From the NCBI GenBank assembly GCA_022616415.1, contig JAKEEU010000035.1:1-64000 (forward strand): 64,000 nt of DNA, written 5' to 3'. Position numbers and translations under genes: made by a program. This DNA comes from Candidatus Zhuqueibacterota bacterium. GTDB taxonomy: Bacteria; Zhuqueibacterota; Zhuqueibacteria; Zhuqueibacterales; Zhuqueibacteraceae. The notes beneath the pieces are model-generated. The model had not been told where the DNA came from. It ran no database searches and was given only the letters and a program-made list of their open reading frames with translations. Positions 34,183 through 42,156 of this stretch are shown one piece after another. Position 1 is the first letter of the stretch. Each line of letters opens with the position of its first letter.

Positions 34183-35289
34183 ATGGCAACGCATATGGAA
34201 GAAAGCCTCAAACGGGGAATCGATTTGATCCGCAACAAAGTGATCGAGATGGGCAGCCTGGCGGAGCACGCGCTGCAGGGCAGCCTGCAGGCGCTGGTCG
34301 AGCGCAAGCATCAGTTGGCTTACTCGGTCATCTTGCGCGACCAATATATTGACGAGCTGGAGAAAGAGCTCGACCGCTTGTGTTTGGAATTTTTGCTGCG
34401 GCAGCAGCCCGTCGGCGCGCACCTGCGCTTCGTATATGCCGCGATCAAAATCAACAACGAGCTGGAGCGCGTCGGCGATTATGCCGAGAGCATTGCCAGG
34501 CATTTTCTCCACATCAGCGCCCTCGAGCCGCAGCCGTCTTACGCCAAATTCGTCGAGATCGCTAACATAGCGATTCCGATGTTGCGCAACGCGATTCAGG
34601 CCTTCGTCGATCAAAACGTCGAGCTGGCACGCGCGACCACCGAGCTGGAAGACAGGGTTGACGGCATCCGCAACAGCATTCACGAAGATTTGGTGCAACT
34701 GCGTGAGGAGGGCAAGCTGCCGCTGGAGATGCTGGCGCCGTTGATGATCATCGCCAGCCGCTTCGAGCGCGTCGCCGATCAAGCCTGCAACATCTGCGAA
34801 GAGGTGATGTTCATGTGTTCGGGCGAATATATCAAGCACAAAGGCGGCGAGGTGTTTCGCGTGCTCTTTGTGGACGACGGCAATTCGAGCTCGAGCCAGA
34901 TGGCCCAGGGCATCGCCGACGCGCTCAACCAATCCAGATTCGTGTTCAGCAGCGCCGGCATTTCGCCGCGCGCCGTTGATCCGCGCGCGGTGCGCTTCAT
35001 GGCGGATAAAGGCATCGATATTTCGCGCCAGACTTCCAAGTATCTCAACCAAATTCCGAATTTCGACCATTATCAAGTCATCGTCGCGCTCTCCAAAGCC
35101 GCGAGAGCGGCGTTTCCGCCGGCGCCGACGAAAACGGTGAGCATCGAGTGGGAGGTGCAGGATCCTGCAAAAGTGGAAGGCGCGCCGGAAAAAATCCAGG
35201 CGGCATACGAAAAAACCTTTCAATATTTGGACACCCACATCCGAGATTTGATCGAAGCGATTCTCGGCGACGAGATGAATAATCACTAA
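34183..35289 (+). CDS. phoU: PhoU fused to a degenerate LMW-phosphatase/ArsC-like domain
   Basis: A 368-residue fusion. Residues 1-218 are PhoU: two three-helix bundles with metal-binding ERVGDYAE (95-102) and FERVADQACNICEE (194-207). Residues 226-365 have the fold of low-molecular-weight protein tyrosine phosphatases and thioredoxin-dependent arsenate reductases (FRVLFV, then SQMAQGIADALN and FSSAGISPRAVDPRAV). The catalytic loop Cys-x5-Arg is replaced: Asp231 stands for Cys and Ser237 for Arg. The DP motif (Asp327) is retained. The domain is therefore probably a sensor or binding module, not an enzyme. It heads the pst operon, where PhoU links transport to phosphate signalling. Confidence 0.88.
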   Translation: MATHMEESLKRGIDLIRNKVIEMGSLAEHALQGSLQALVERKHQLAYSVILRDQYIDELEKELDRLCLEFLLRQQPVGAHLRFVYAAIKINNELERVGDYAESIARHFLHISALEPQPSYAKFVEIANIAIPMLRNAIQAFVDQNVELARATTELEDRVDGIRNSIHEDLVQLREEGKLPLEMLAPLMIIASRFERVADQACNICEEVMFMCSGEYIKHKGGEVFRVLFVDDGNSSSSQMAQGIADALNQSRFVFSSAGISPRAVDPRAVRFMADKGIDISRQTSKYLNQIPNFDHYQVIVALSKAARAAFPPAPTKTVSIEWEVQDPAKVEGAPEKIQAAYEKTFQYLDTHIRDLIEAILGDEMNNH

Positions 35290-35318
35290 ATTTCTTTTCT
35301 TAAATGAGGAGTGAAGAA

Positions 35319-36269
35319 ATGCAGAAAATCATGCGTTTCAAATCGGCTTTGCTTTTGAGTGCCATCGCGGCATTCGCCGGGCTTTTGCTGCAAATTGGCT
35401 GTGGAAAAAAAAGCGAGGACGGCAGTACGCCCGCCGAAAAAGTGAGCATCCAAAATCAAGGCTCGGATACGATGGTCAATCTCGCGCAAGCGTGGGCCGA
35501 AGCTTATGCGGAAGTTGATTCAGCGGTTTCAGTTGAAGTCTCCGGCGGCGGCTCGGGAACCGGCGTCGCGGCGCTGATCAACGGCACCGTCGATATCGCC
35601 AACAGCAGCCGCAAGTTGGAAGCCGGTGAAATGGAGAAGGCCAAACAAAACACCGGCAAAGATCCGCAAGAGTACATGGTCGGTTATGATGCACTCGCGG
35701 TTTATGTGCACAAAGATAACCCGCTGGAAGAGATCACCATCGAGCAGATTGGGCAAATTTACAGCGAAGGCGGCACGATTACCAAGTGGTCGCAGCTTGG
35801 CGTGAAGAATGCGGCCTGCGCCAACGACGAAATCATCCGCGTCAGCCGCCAAAACAATTCCGGCACCTATCATTATTTTCGCGAGGCGGTTTTGGGCAAA
35901 GACCACGATTTCAAGCTCGGCTCGGTTGACATGAACGGCTCGAAGGACGTGGTCGAATTGGTGAGCAAAACGCCGTGCGCGATTGGTTACAGCGGCATGG
36001 GCTACGCTACGGCAGACGTAAAAACGCTGCGCGTCGCCAAGAAACAAGGCGAGCCGTCTTACCCGCCCTCCATTGAAACGACGCTCGATCATACCTATCC
36101 GATTTCCCGCCCGCTTTATATGTACACGTTGGGCACGCCGAGTGAGTACTTGCAAAAATATCTTGATTGGATTCATTCCGACGCCGGTCAACAAATTGTC
36201 AAGGAAAGCGGCTATGTGCCATTGCCGAAAGACGGCAGCCTGGAAAGCGCGACACCTGCAAAGGAATAA
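35319..36269 (+). CDS. pstS: Phosphate ABC transporter substrate-binding lipoprotein
   Basis: A 316-residue PstS-type phosphate-binding protein. Signal peptide of about 30 residues ends in LLLQIGC, a lipobox, so it is probably membrane-anchored. The mature part begins with NQGSDTMVNLAQAWAEAY and has SGGGSGTGVAALINGTVDIANSSR, the phosphate-binding loops, and RQNNSGTYHYF. The ATG at 35319 follows GAGGAGTGAAGAA; the earlier ATG at 35304 overlaps that ribosome site. pstC follows 6 bp after the stop. Confidence 0.92.
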   Translation: MQKIMRFKSALLLSAIAAFAGLLLQIGCGKKSEDGSTPAEKVSIQNQGSDTMVNLAQAWAEAYAEVDSAVSVEVSGGGSGTGVAALINGTVDIANSSRKLEAGEMEKAKQNTGKDPQEYMVGYDALAVYVHKDNPLEEITIEQIGQIYSEGGTITKWSQLGVKNAACANDEIIRVSRQNNSGTYHYFREAVLGKDHDFKLGSVDMNGSKDVVELVSKTPCAIGYSGMGYATADVKTLRVAKKQGEPSYPPSIETTLDHTYPISRPLYMYTLGTPSEYLQKYLDWIHSDAGQQIVKESGYVPLPKDGSLESATPAKE

Positions 36270-36275
36270 GCTGCT

Positions 36276-37169
36276 ATGATAAATAAGCGCCGCTTGGGAA
36301 CTTTGACGGAGCCTATTATCGAAGGGCTGATTCGAATTTGTGGAATCAGCGCGATTCTGTTTGTCCTCGGCATTTTTTTCTTCGTGTTTCGCGAAGGCGC
36401 AGGTTTCCTGATCAACAAGCTGAATCTGCAAGAATTTCTGACCAGCGTCGAGTGGTATCCAGACTCGCCGAGCAACAAGCGTTATGGCGTGCTCGCGTTG
36501 ATTGCCGGTACCGCCAGTGTCACCGTTTTGGCGATGGCTATCGCAGTGCCTTTTGGTTTGGGCGCCGCGATTTTCATCTCGGAATTTTGCAGTCAGCGCC
36601 TCAAAGAAACCTTTAAAATCGTCATTGAATTGCTTGCCGCCATCCCCTCGGTCGTGTGGGGCTTCATCGGTTTGACCGTCATGAATCCGCTTATCATCGA
36701 GCTTTTTGACGCACCCATTGGCCTCAACGTATTGAATGGCGGCATCATTCTCGCGTTGATGAGCGTCCCGATCATCGTCTCCATCGGCGAAGATTCTCTC
36801 AAAGCGGTGCCGGATTCCTATCGCGAAGCGGCGCTCGCGCTCGGCGCCACTCGCTGGCAGATCGTTTACCGCGTGTTGCTGCCCGCTGCGAAAAATGGTT
36901 TATTGGCGGCGGCTTTGCTTGGCATCGGCCGCGGTGTCGGCGAGACTATTGCCGTGCTGATGGCGACCGGACACGCGGTGCAAATTCCTCACAGCTTGCT
37001 CGATCCGGTGCGAACGCTTACGGCGACGATTGCCGCCGAGCTGGGCGAGACGCCAGTGCGTTCCGATCATTATCAGGTATTGTTTATCATCGGCATTCTT
37101 TTATTCACCATTACGTTTGTCGTGAATCTGACTGCTGATTTGATCGTCAAAGGCATTCGAAAGAAATGA
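36276..37169 (+). CDS. pstC: Phosphate ABC transporter permease PstC
   Basis: A 297-residue permease with six predicted membrane helices and a large first periplasmic loop. The ABC-contact motif EAALALGATRWQIVYRVLLPAAKNG (positions about 184-208) and GRGVGETIAVLMATG are typical of PstC. It overlaps pstA by 4 bp (ATGA), so the two are translationally coupled. It pairs with PstA to form the phosphate channel. Confidence 0.95.
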   Translation: MINKRRLGTLTEPIIEGLIRICGISAILFVLGIFFFVFREGAGFLINKLNLQEFLTSVEWYPDSPSNKRYGVLALIAGTASVTVLAMAIAVPFGLGAAIFISEFCSQRLKETFKIVIELLAAIPSVVWGFIGLTVMNPLIIELFDAPIGLNVLNGGIILALMSVPIIVSIGEDSLKAVPDSYREAALALGATRWQIVYRVLLPAAKNGLLAAALLGIGRGVGETIAVLMATGHAVQIPHSLLDPVRTLTATIAAELGETPVRSDHYQVLFIIGILLFTITFVVNLTADLIVKGIRKK

Positions 37170-38053
37170 TGTTTACAGAAACTGCATTGGTTCGCAAAAA
37201 AAAGCGCACCGAAACCGCGGCCAAAGTCATCTTTTTGCTGATGACGGTTTTGATGATCATGCCGTTGCTGCTTATTCTCGGCTATCTTTTTTATAAAGCC
37301 GCTCCGATTCTGTCACTGGACTTTCTGTTGGAAAATCCGAGAAAAGGCATGCGCGCTGGCGGCATTTGGGCGCCCTTCCTCGGCACGATGTATTTGGTCG
37401 TCATTTCGCTGCTCATCTCCGCGCCAATCGGGGTCTTCGCCGCGGTGTATCTCAACGAGTACGCCCGCGAAAATTGGTTCACCCGCATCATTAATCTCGC
37501 CGTCGTCAATCTCGCCGGTGTTCCCAGCATCGTCCACGCCTTATTCGGACTCGGCGCTTTCGTTTTGTTCGCCGGTATAGGCCGTTCCATTCTTGCGGCC
37601 TCGCTCACTTTGGCGATCATGACGCTGCCGGTGATTATCGCCAGCACCAAAGAGGCGCTGGCCTCGGTGCCGATGGCCTTCCGTGAGGCATGTTGGAATG
37701 TCGGTGCGACGCGCTGGCAAACCATCCGCAATATCGTTTTGCCGAACTCCATCAGCGGCATCTTGACCGGCGTCATTCTCCAAGTTTCGCGCACCGCCGG
37801 TGAAACCGCGCCGGTCATGTTCACCGGCGCGGTGTTTTTCAAAGCCATCGGCGAAGGCAACATTTTTGCGTATGGCCTTTTCGACCAATGCATGGCACTG
37901 TCGATGCACTTGTTCACGATTTCCACGCAAGTTCCCGATGTTCCCAAAGCTTTGCCGTATGGCACCGCCGTCGTTCTTCTCGGCACGGTGTTGTTGGTGA
38001 ATGCGCTGTCGATTGGGTTGCGTGTTTATTTGCGCGCGCGAAAGAAGTGGTAG
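37166..38053 (+). CDS. pstA: Phosphate ABC transporter permease PstA
   Basis: A 295-residue permease with six helices. FREACWNVGATRWQTIRNIVLPNSISG is the cytoplasmic ABC-contact loop and VSRTAGETAPVMFTGAVF the conserved PstA stretch. Start ATG overlaps the pstC stop. A 70-bp gap separates it from the first ATPase gene. Confidence 0.95.
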   Translation: MMFTETALVRKKKRTETAAKVIFLLMTVLMIMPLLLILGYLFYKAAPILSLDFLLENPRKGMRAGGIWAPFLGTMYLVVISLLISAPIGVFAAVYLNEYARENWFTRIINLAVVNLAGVPSIVHALFGLGAFVLFAGIGRSILAASLTLAIMTLPVIIASTKEALASVPMAFREACWNVGATRWQTIRNIVLPNSISGILTGVILQVSRTAGETAPVMFTGAVFFKAIGEGNIFAYGLFDQCMALSMHLFTISTQVPDVPKALPYGTAVVLLGTVLLVNALSIGLRVYLRARKKW

Positions 38054-38123
38054 ACTGGCTGCGCCCGTAGGGTTGCTGGTCGCTGATTGCTTTTTACCAT
38101 TTCCGTCTTACGTTTTACTCTTC

Positions 38124-38888
38124 ATGCAAAATTCAACGAAAAAAATCGAGATATCCAACCTCACGGTCAAATACGGCCAACACAAAGCGCTGAAGGGAAT
38201 TTCACTCGATATTTACAAGAATGAAATTCTCGGCATCATCGGCCCCGCACAATCTGGCAAGTCCACTCTACTTAAAGTTATCAATCGCACGATTGAATTT
38301 GTTCCCGGCGTCGAAGTGAGCGGCACCGTAAAAATCGACGATGAAAATACCAAAGACATGAAAAGCGTTCACGAGCTGCGCCGGAAGATTGGCATGGTTT
38401 TTCCATTGCCGGTGGGACTGCCGCTGTCGATATACGACAACGTCGCGTTCGCGCCGCGCATGGCGGGAACGCACAATCGCGCCGAATTAGATCAACTCGT
38501 CGAGCGTTGCCTGCGCCAGGCCGCGCTGTGGGATGAAGTGAAAGATCGTCTGGACAGCCTCGGCACCAAGCTTTCCGGCGGGCAACAGCAGCGTCTCACC
38601 ATTGCGCGCGCGCTTTCCCATCAACCTGAAATTCTCTGCCTCGACGAGTTCTCCATCGCGGTCGATCCGGTCACGACGATGCGTATTGAAGACGTGCTCA
38701 AAGAACTGAAGTCGCAAGTGACCATCATTCTTGTCACTAATCTTGTACAACAGGCGCGGCGGCTGGCTAACCGGACGGCGTTCTTGTTCAATGGCGATTT
38801 GATCGAGATTGATCGTACCGAGGTGATTTTTTCGGATAATCCGGCCAATCAAAAAACATACGATTACGTCAACGGCATTTTCGGATGA
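38124..38888 (+). CDS. pstB: PstB-like ATPase 1 (lacks Q-loop Gln and H-loop His)
   Basis: A 254-residue ABC ATPase of the PstB type. Walker A GPAQSGKST (40-48), a perfect signature LSGGQQQR (150-157) and Walker B LCLDE (171-175) are present. Two catalytic-site residues are changed: the Q-loop reads MVFPLP (Pro94 where Gln is expected) and the H-loop reads LVTNLVQQ (Asn206 where His is expected). The second PstB downstream shows the opposite defect, so the two may work as a heterodimer. The start at 38124 gives the usual PstB length; the longer frame from 38001 overlaps pstA. Confidence 0.85.
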   Translation: MQNSTKKIEISNLTVKYGQHKALKGISLDIYKNEILGIIGPAQSGKSTLLKVINRTIEFVPGVEVSGTVKIDDENTKDMKSVHELRRKIGMVFPLPVGLPLSIYDNVAFAPRMAGTHNRAELDQLVERCLRQAALWDEVKDRLDSLGTKLSGGQQQRLTIARALSHQPEILCLDEFSIAVDPVTTMRIEDVLKELKSQVTIILVTNLVQQARRLANRTAFLFNGDLIEIDRTEVIFSDNPANQKTYDYVNGIFG

Positions 38889-38942
38889 TTCCGACATGTT
38901 CGCGATTTTAAAACATATCCCATTGTCATCATAGATTCAGGA

Positions 38943-39719
38943 ATGAGCGAAGACAAAAAATACAGCATCGAAACCGACAAGCTCAATCTGTGGTACGCCA
39001 AATTTCAAGCGCTGATCAACGTCAGCGTGCAGATCAAGCACGGCATTATCACCGGCCTCATTGGACCTTCAGGATGCGGCAAGAGCACGCTGCTGCGTTG
39101 CTTCAATCGCGTGAACGAGCGCTACGGCTACGTCACCACCACCGGTGAGATCAAAATTCTCGGCAAAAATATTTACGATCCGGACGTGTCGCTGACCGAG
39201 CTGCGCAAATCCGTCGGCATGGTGTTTCAGCGCCCGAATCCGCTGCCGATCTCGGTTTACGAGAATATCATTTTCGGCCAGCGCATCCATTCCGAGCGCC
39301 GCGAGCTCAAAAAATCGGCGGCCGACGAAATCGTTGAAAAGGCCTTGCAGGAAGTTTTGCTGTGGAAAGATTTAAAAGACAAGCTGCACACCAGAGCGAC
39401 GGCGCTGCAGCTCGAGCAGCAGCAAAAACTTTGCATCGCCCGTCTCCTGCCGCTGAAGCCGGAAGTCGTTTTAATGGACGAGCCGTGCTCCGCGCTTGAC
39501 GCCGAGGCCACGCGCGGCATCGAGGAGTTGATGTTCGAACTCGCGGGACGCTACACCATCGTCATCGTCACGCACAACATGGCGCAGGCCCGGCGCGTGA
39601 GCGATGAATGTATTTTCATGCTACTCGGCGAGCTGATGGAGCACAGCCGCACTGAGGACATGTTCCTAACGCCGAAGAATCCCAAAACCGCGGAGTATAT
39701 CGAAGGAAGATACGGATGA
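38943..39719 (+). CDS. pstB: PstB-like ATPase 2 (degenerate signature motif)
   Basis: A 258-residue PstB-type ATPase. Walker A GPSGCGKST (41-49), Q-loop Gln96 in MVFQRPNP, Walker B VVLMDEP (about 175-181) and H-loop His211 in VTHNMAQA are intact. The signature motif is lost: ALQLEQQQK stands where LSGGQQQR is expected (155-159). Alone it should not form a proper ATP sandwich. With PstB 1 it can build one complete composite site from its own Walker motifs and the partner's LSGGQ. The 54-bp gap before it and similar gene order support co-expression. Confidence 0.88.
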   Translation: MSEDKKYSIETDKLNLWYAKFQALINVSVQIKHGIITGLIGPSGCGKSTLLRCFNRVNERYGYVTTTGEIKILGKNIYDPDVSLTELRKSVGMVFQRPNPLPISVYENIIFGQRIHSERRELKKSAADEIVEKALQEVLLWKDLKDKLHTRATALQLEQQQKLCIARLLPLKPEVVLMDEPCSALDAEATRGIEELMFELAGRYTIVIVTHNMAQARRVSDECIFMLLGELMEHSRTEDMFLTPKNPKTAEYIEGRYG

Positions 39720-39728
39720 GCAAATCTT

Positions 39729-39809
39729 TGGATTGATGGATCGATGGATTGTTGGAATAATGGGAACCAAAACTCCAGCAATCCAGTGATCCAACAATCC
39801 ATCAATCCA
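39729..39809. repeat. Palindromic repeat, GGATTGATGGA family
   Basis: TGGATTGATGGAT (39729-39741) pairs exactly with ATCCATCAATCCA (39797-39809). The interior continues with repeated GATGGATTGTTGG/CCAACAATCC units. It lies at the end of the pst operon and could terminate or stabilise its transcript. Confidence 0.85.
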
Positions 39810-39825
39810 GTTTAAGGAATTTACC

Positions 39826-40476
39826 ATGCGACTCCTCTGCATCACCGACATTCACGGCGAGGTTCGCCGCTTTGAAAAAATTTTAGCCAACGAGCCTAAG
39901 GGTGACCTGCTCATCATCGGTGGGGATTTCACCAACTTCGGCAAGCCGCCGGAAGTCGCCCGTATGCTCGACATCGCTCAGGCACACACACCGCAAGTTT
40001 TGGCAGTTGCGGGCAATTGCGACAGCGCAGACATCGACCGCCTGTTGATTGAGCGCGACATTTCTTTGCACGCGCGCGGCGTGCGCATTGGTGACGTCGG
40101 TTTCTTTGGCGTCTCCGGCATGCCGCCTTGGCGGGAGGACATGTATCAGTTTACCGAGGACGAGCTCGACAGCTTTCTCAGCGCCGGTTTCGCGCAGGTT
40201 GAAGAGAGTCCGAGATTCATCATGGTTCCCCATTGCCCACCACGAAACTCCGGCGTCGATCGCACCTCTGGGTTGATGAGCGTGGGAAGCACTGCCATCC
40301 GGAAGTGGATGGAAAAAGTCAATCCGATGCTCGTGATTTGCGGCCATATTCACGAAGCGCGCGGCCAGGCTAAAATTGGCAACACGGTTGTGGTGAATTG
40401 CGGGCCGGCGCGCGATGGGAATTATGCGGTGGCGGAAGTGAGCGATGAAGTGAAGGTGCAGTTAAAAAAAGTTTAG
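39826..40476 (+). CDS. Metallophosphoesterase (calcineurin-like)
   Basis: A 216-residue metal-dependent phosphoesterase. Metal-binding motifs in order: Asp8-x-His10 in ITDIHG, GGDFTNF (32-38), AGNCDS in place of the usual GNHD, VPHCPP and CGHIHEARG with the final G-H-x-H. Length fits the YfcE/archaeal Icc-like group acting on nucleotides or phosphodiesters. Substrate not deducible. It follows the pst operon after a palindromic repeat, so it probably has its own transcript. Start ATG at 39826, with TTTAAGGAATTTACC ahead. Confidence 0.88.
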   Translation: MRLLCITDIHGEVRRFEKILANEPKGDLLIIGGDFTNFGKPPEVARMLDIAQAHTPQVLAVAGNCDSADIDRLLIERDISLHARGVRIGDVGFFGVSGMPPWREDMYQFTEDELDSFLSAGFAQVEESPRFIMVPHCPPRNSGVDRTSGLMSVGSTAIRKWMEKVNPMLVICGHIHEARGQAKIGNTVVVNCGPARDGNYAVAEVSDEVKVQLKKV

Positions 40477-40594
40477 TGGCCCATTTTTCTGTTGCTTATG
40501 ACGGAGATTTTGTTTAATTTTATCCTGATCGCAACAAATGGGTGACATTCTTTGATATTTTATAAACTACACTCTGTAACAGGAGGTGATTATT

Positions 40595-40816
40595 ATGGTA
40601 GAACCGGCTTATTATGAAGAACACGAGATGACTTTGAAAGAGGTCAAAGCCATGCTCGAAGGTTTAGAGCGTGAGTATAATATGACTTCGGAAGAATTTT
40701 CTGAAAAATGGAAAAAGGGGGAGGCCTATTGGGTGGCGGAATCGGTAGTTTGGCGCGGCTTAATCAAGGCCTATAGATCTCTCAACGGTAAAAATAGTGA
40801 CCAGCTTGAGAAATAG
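40595..40816 (+). CDS. Putative antitoxin of a TumE-type pair
   Basis: A 73-residue helical protein (EEHEMTLKEVKAMLEGLE near the start, then NMTSEEFSEKWKKGE) encoded 3 bp before a TumE-like gene. The ribosome site AGGAGGTGAT is excellent and sets the start at 40595 rather than at the GTG inside it. The arrangement matches TumA/TumE-type modules, in which the first small gene encodes the antitoxin. No DNA-binding motif is certain by eye. Confidence 0.65.
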   Translation: MVEPAYYEEHEMTLKEVKAMLEGLEREYNMTSEEFSEKWKKGEAYWVAESVVWRGLIKAYRSLNGKNSDQLEK

Positions 40817-40819
40817 GCC

Positions 40820-41290
40820 ATGCCCATGACTTATGCCGAATACAAAGCACACATTCGCGCTATCACTATAGAATACGGCCGACAAGGAATTCTAGTTGGG
40901 CCAACGTCGGTAAAATTTTTTCCTGTTGAAGGGATTCCGGCGAAGGAAGGTGGCAGCATTTTCGCTCGCGATCCCGCTTTGGTTTTTCGAGATGGTGCAA
41001 GACTCGAGATTTACGAGGAAGTCCGAGTCGTCAATAATGAAATTCACAGGTATGAATACTCCTACCATTACGAACGCCCCAACGGCTACTTCTTCCGCTA
41101 CGAACGCGAGGAAACAACCGACCCCATTCGTAAGCCCGAATATCACATGCACGTTGTTTTAAACCTGCCGCATTTCAATGCCCCATCTGTAAATTTGGAA
41201 ATCATTCTCAAACTGATCGTTGCCAACTTCTACTCGCCCGACGTTTACTCCAGACAAATTATCGGCCAAGAGATTCATTTGACCGTCTGA
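40820..41290 (+). CDS. TumE-like (DUF6516) toxin candidate
   Basis: A 156-residue protein. The core ARLEIYEEVRVVNNEIHRYEYSYHYERPNGYFFRYE, followed by PEYHMHVV, matches the TumE/DUF6516 pattern (YSYHYQ, FRYD, HxHV). TumE proteins are proposed type II toxins. It starts right after the 73-residue gene. The C-terminal 40 residues are less typical. I rate the family likely but not certain, as it rests on remembered motifs. Confidence 0.6.
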   Translation: MPMTYAEYKAHIRAITIEYGRQGILVGPTSVKFFPVEGIPAKEGGSIFARDPALVFRDGARLEIYEEVRVVNNEIHRYEYSYHYERPNGYFFRYEREETTDPIRKPEYHMHVVLNLPHFNAPSVNLEIILKLIVANFYSPDVYSRQIIGQEIHLTV

Positions 41291-41323
41291 TTGATCTAAT
41301 CTCAATCGTTTCCCCCAATTCCC

Positions 41324-42058
41324 ATGTCCGCCAAGCCTCTCATCGGCATCCAAGTCCGCAAGCTCGCCGATCAAAACGAATATCGCCTGAATCACAAATA
41401 TCCCGAAGCCATTTACGCCGGCGGCGCGATTCCGATTATGCTGCCGCTCATTCCGGCGCGTGATTATCTCGAAGCCGTGCTCGCAAAGCTGGATGGGATC
41501 ATCATGTCCGGCTGTTACAGCGACGTCGATCCGAAATTGTACGGCGAAGAACCTCATCCCAAGTTAGGCCCAATAAGTGAAGTGCGCGATCAATTCGACT
41601 GGCTGCTGCTGGAGTATGCCCACGAACGCAATGTTCCGCTAATGGGCATCTGTCGCGGCTTTCAAGCGCTCAACGTTTTTCGCGGCGGCAAGCTCATTCA
41701 AGATTTGCCGAGCCAAAAGCCGGACAGCCTGCCGCACGATGATGACTGGGATCCCCAACAGCCGTTTGCCCACGAAGTGCGTTTAGCGCCGCAATCGGTG
41801 CTCAATTCAACCGGCCAAGAAATTTCCCTTCCCGTCACCAGCTTGCACCATCAAGGCGTCAAAAAAATTGGCGAAAGATTGGTTCCCATCGCCTGGGCGC
41901 CGGACGGCCTCATCGAAGCCGTACAAAATGAAAATCTTGACGAGCATTATATCTTCGGCGTGCAGTGGCACCCCGAGCGCACGTGGGAGGTGGATGAATT
42001 TTCGCTGGCGATTTTCCAAAATTTTGCTAAAGAAGTGGTTAAAAGAAAAATGGATTGA
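41324..42058 (+). CDS. puuD: Gamma-glutamyl-GABA hydrolase family (PuuD-like)
   Basis: A 244-residue class-I glutamine-amidotransferase-like peptidase (C26). The nucleophile elbow is LMGICRGFQALN (Cys), with LHHQGVKKI and the His-Glu pair FGVQWHPERTWE. PuuD releases GABA from gamma-glutamyl-GABA in putrescine breakdown. A PuuA-like glutamine synthetase follows. The last two codons and stop (ATG GAT TGA) are made by the start of a GGATTGATGGA palindrome, so the original C-terminus was altered or extended by the repeat. Confidence 0.85.
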   Translation: MSAKPLIGIQVRKLADQNEYRLNHKYPEAIYAGGAIPIMLPLIPARDYLEAVLAKLDGIIMSGCYSDVDPKLYGEEPHPKLGPISEVRDQFDWLLLEYAHERNVPLMGICRGFQALNVFRGGKLIQDLPSQKPDSLPHDDDWDPQQPFAHEVRLAPQSVLNSTGQEISLPVTSLHHQGVKKIGERLVPIAWAPDGLIEAVQNENLDEHYIFGVQWHPERTWEVDEFSLAIFQNFAKEVVKRKMD

Positions 42059-42139
42059 TGGATTTCTGGATTGCTGGATTATTGGGTTCCAAAACCCCAT
42101 CACTCCAAAAATCCAACGATCCGGCGATCCAACATTCCA
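42051..42139. repeat. Imperfect palindrome of the GGATTGATGGA family
   Basis: TGGATTGATGGATT at the left, with CTGGATTGCTGGATT after it, is balanced by ATCCAACGATCC and GATCCAACATTCC on the right. It covers the end of puuD and the gap before puuA. An ATG inside it opens the puuA frame 34 codons early, but those codons are repeat sequence. Confidence 0.75.
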
Positions 42140-42156
42140 AAAAACAAGGGACACCT

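Noticed and set aside
34183..35289. Active arsenate reductase or tyrosine phosphatase
   Set aside because: Catalytic Cys and Arg are replaced by Asp and Ser, so activity is not expected.
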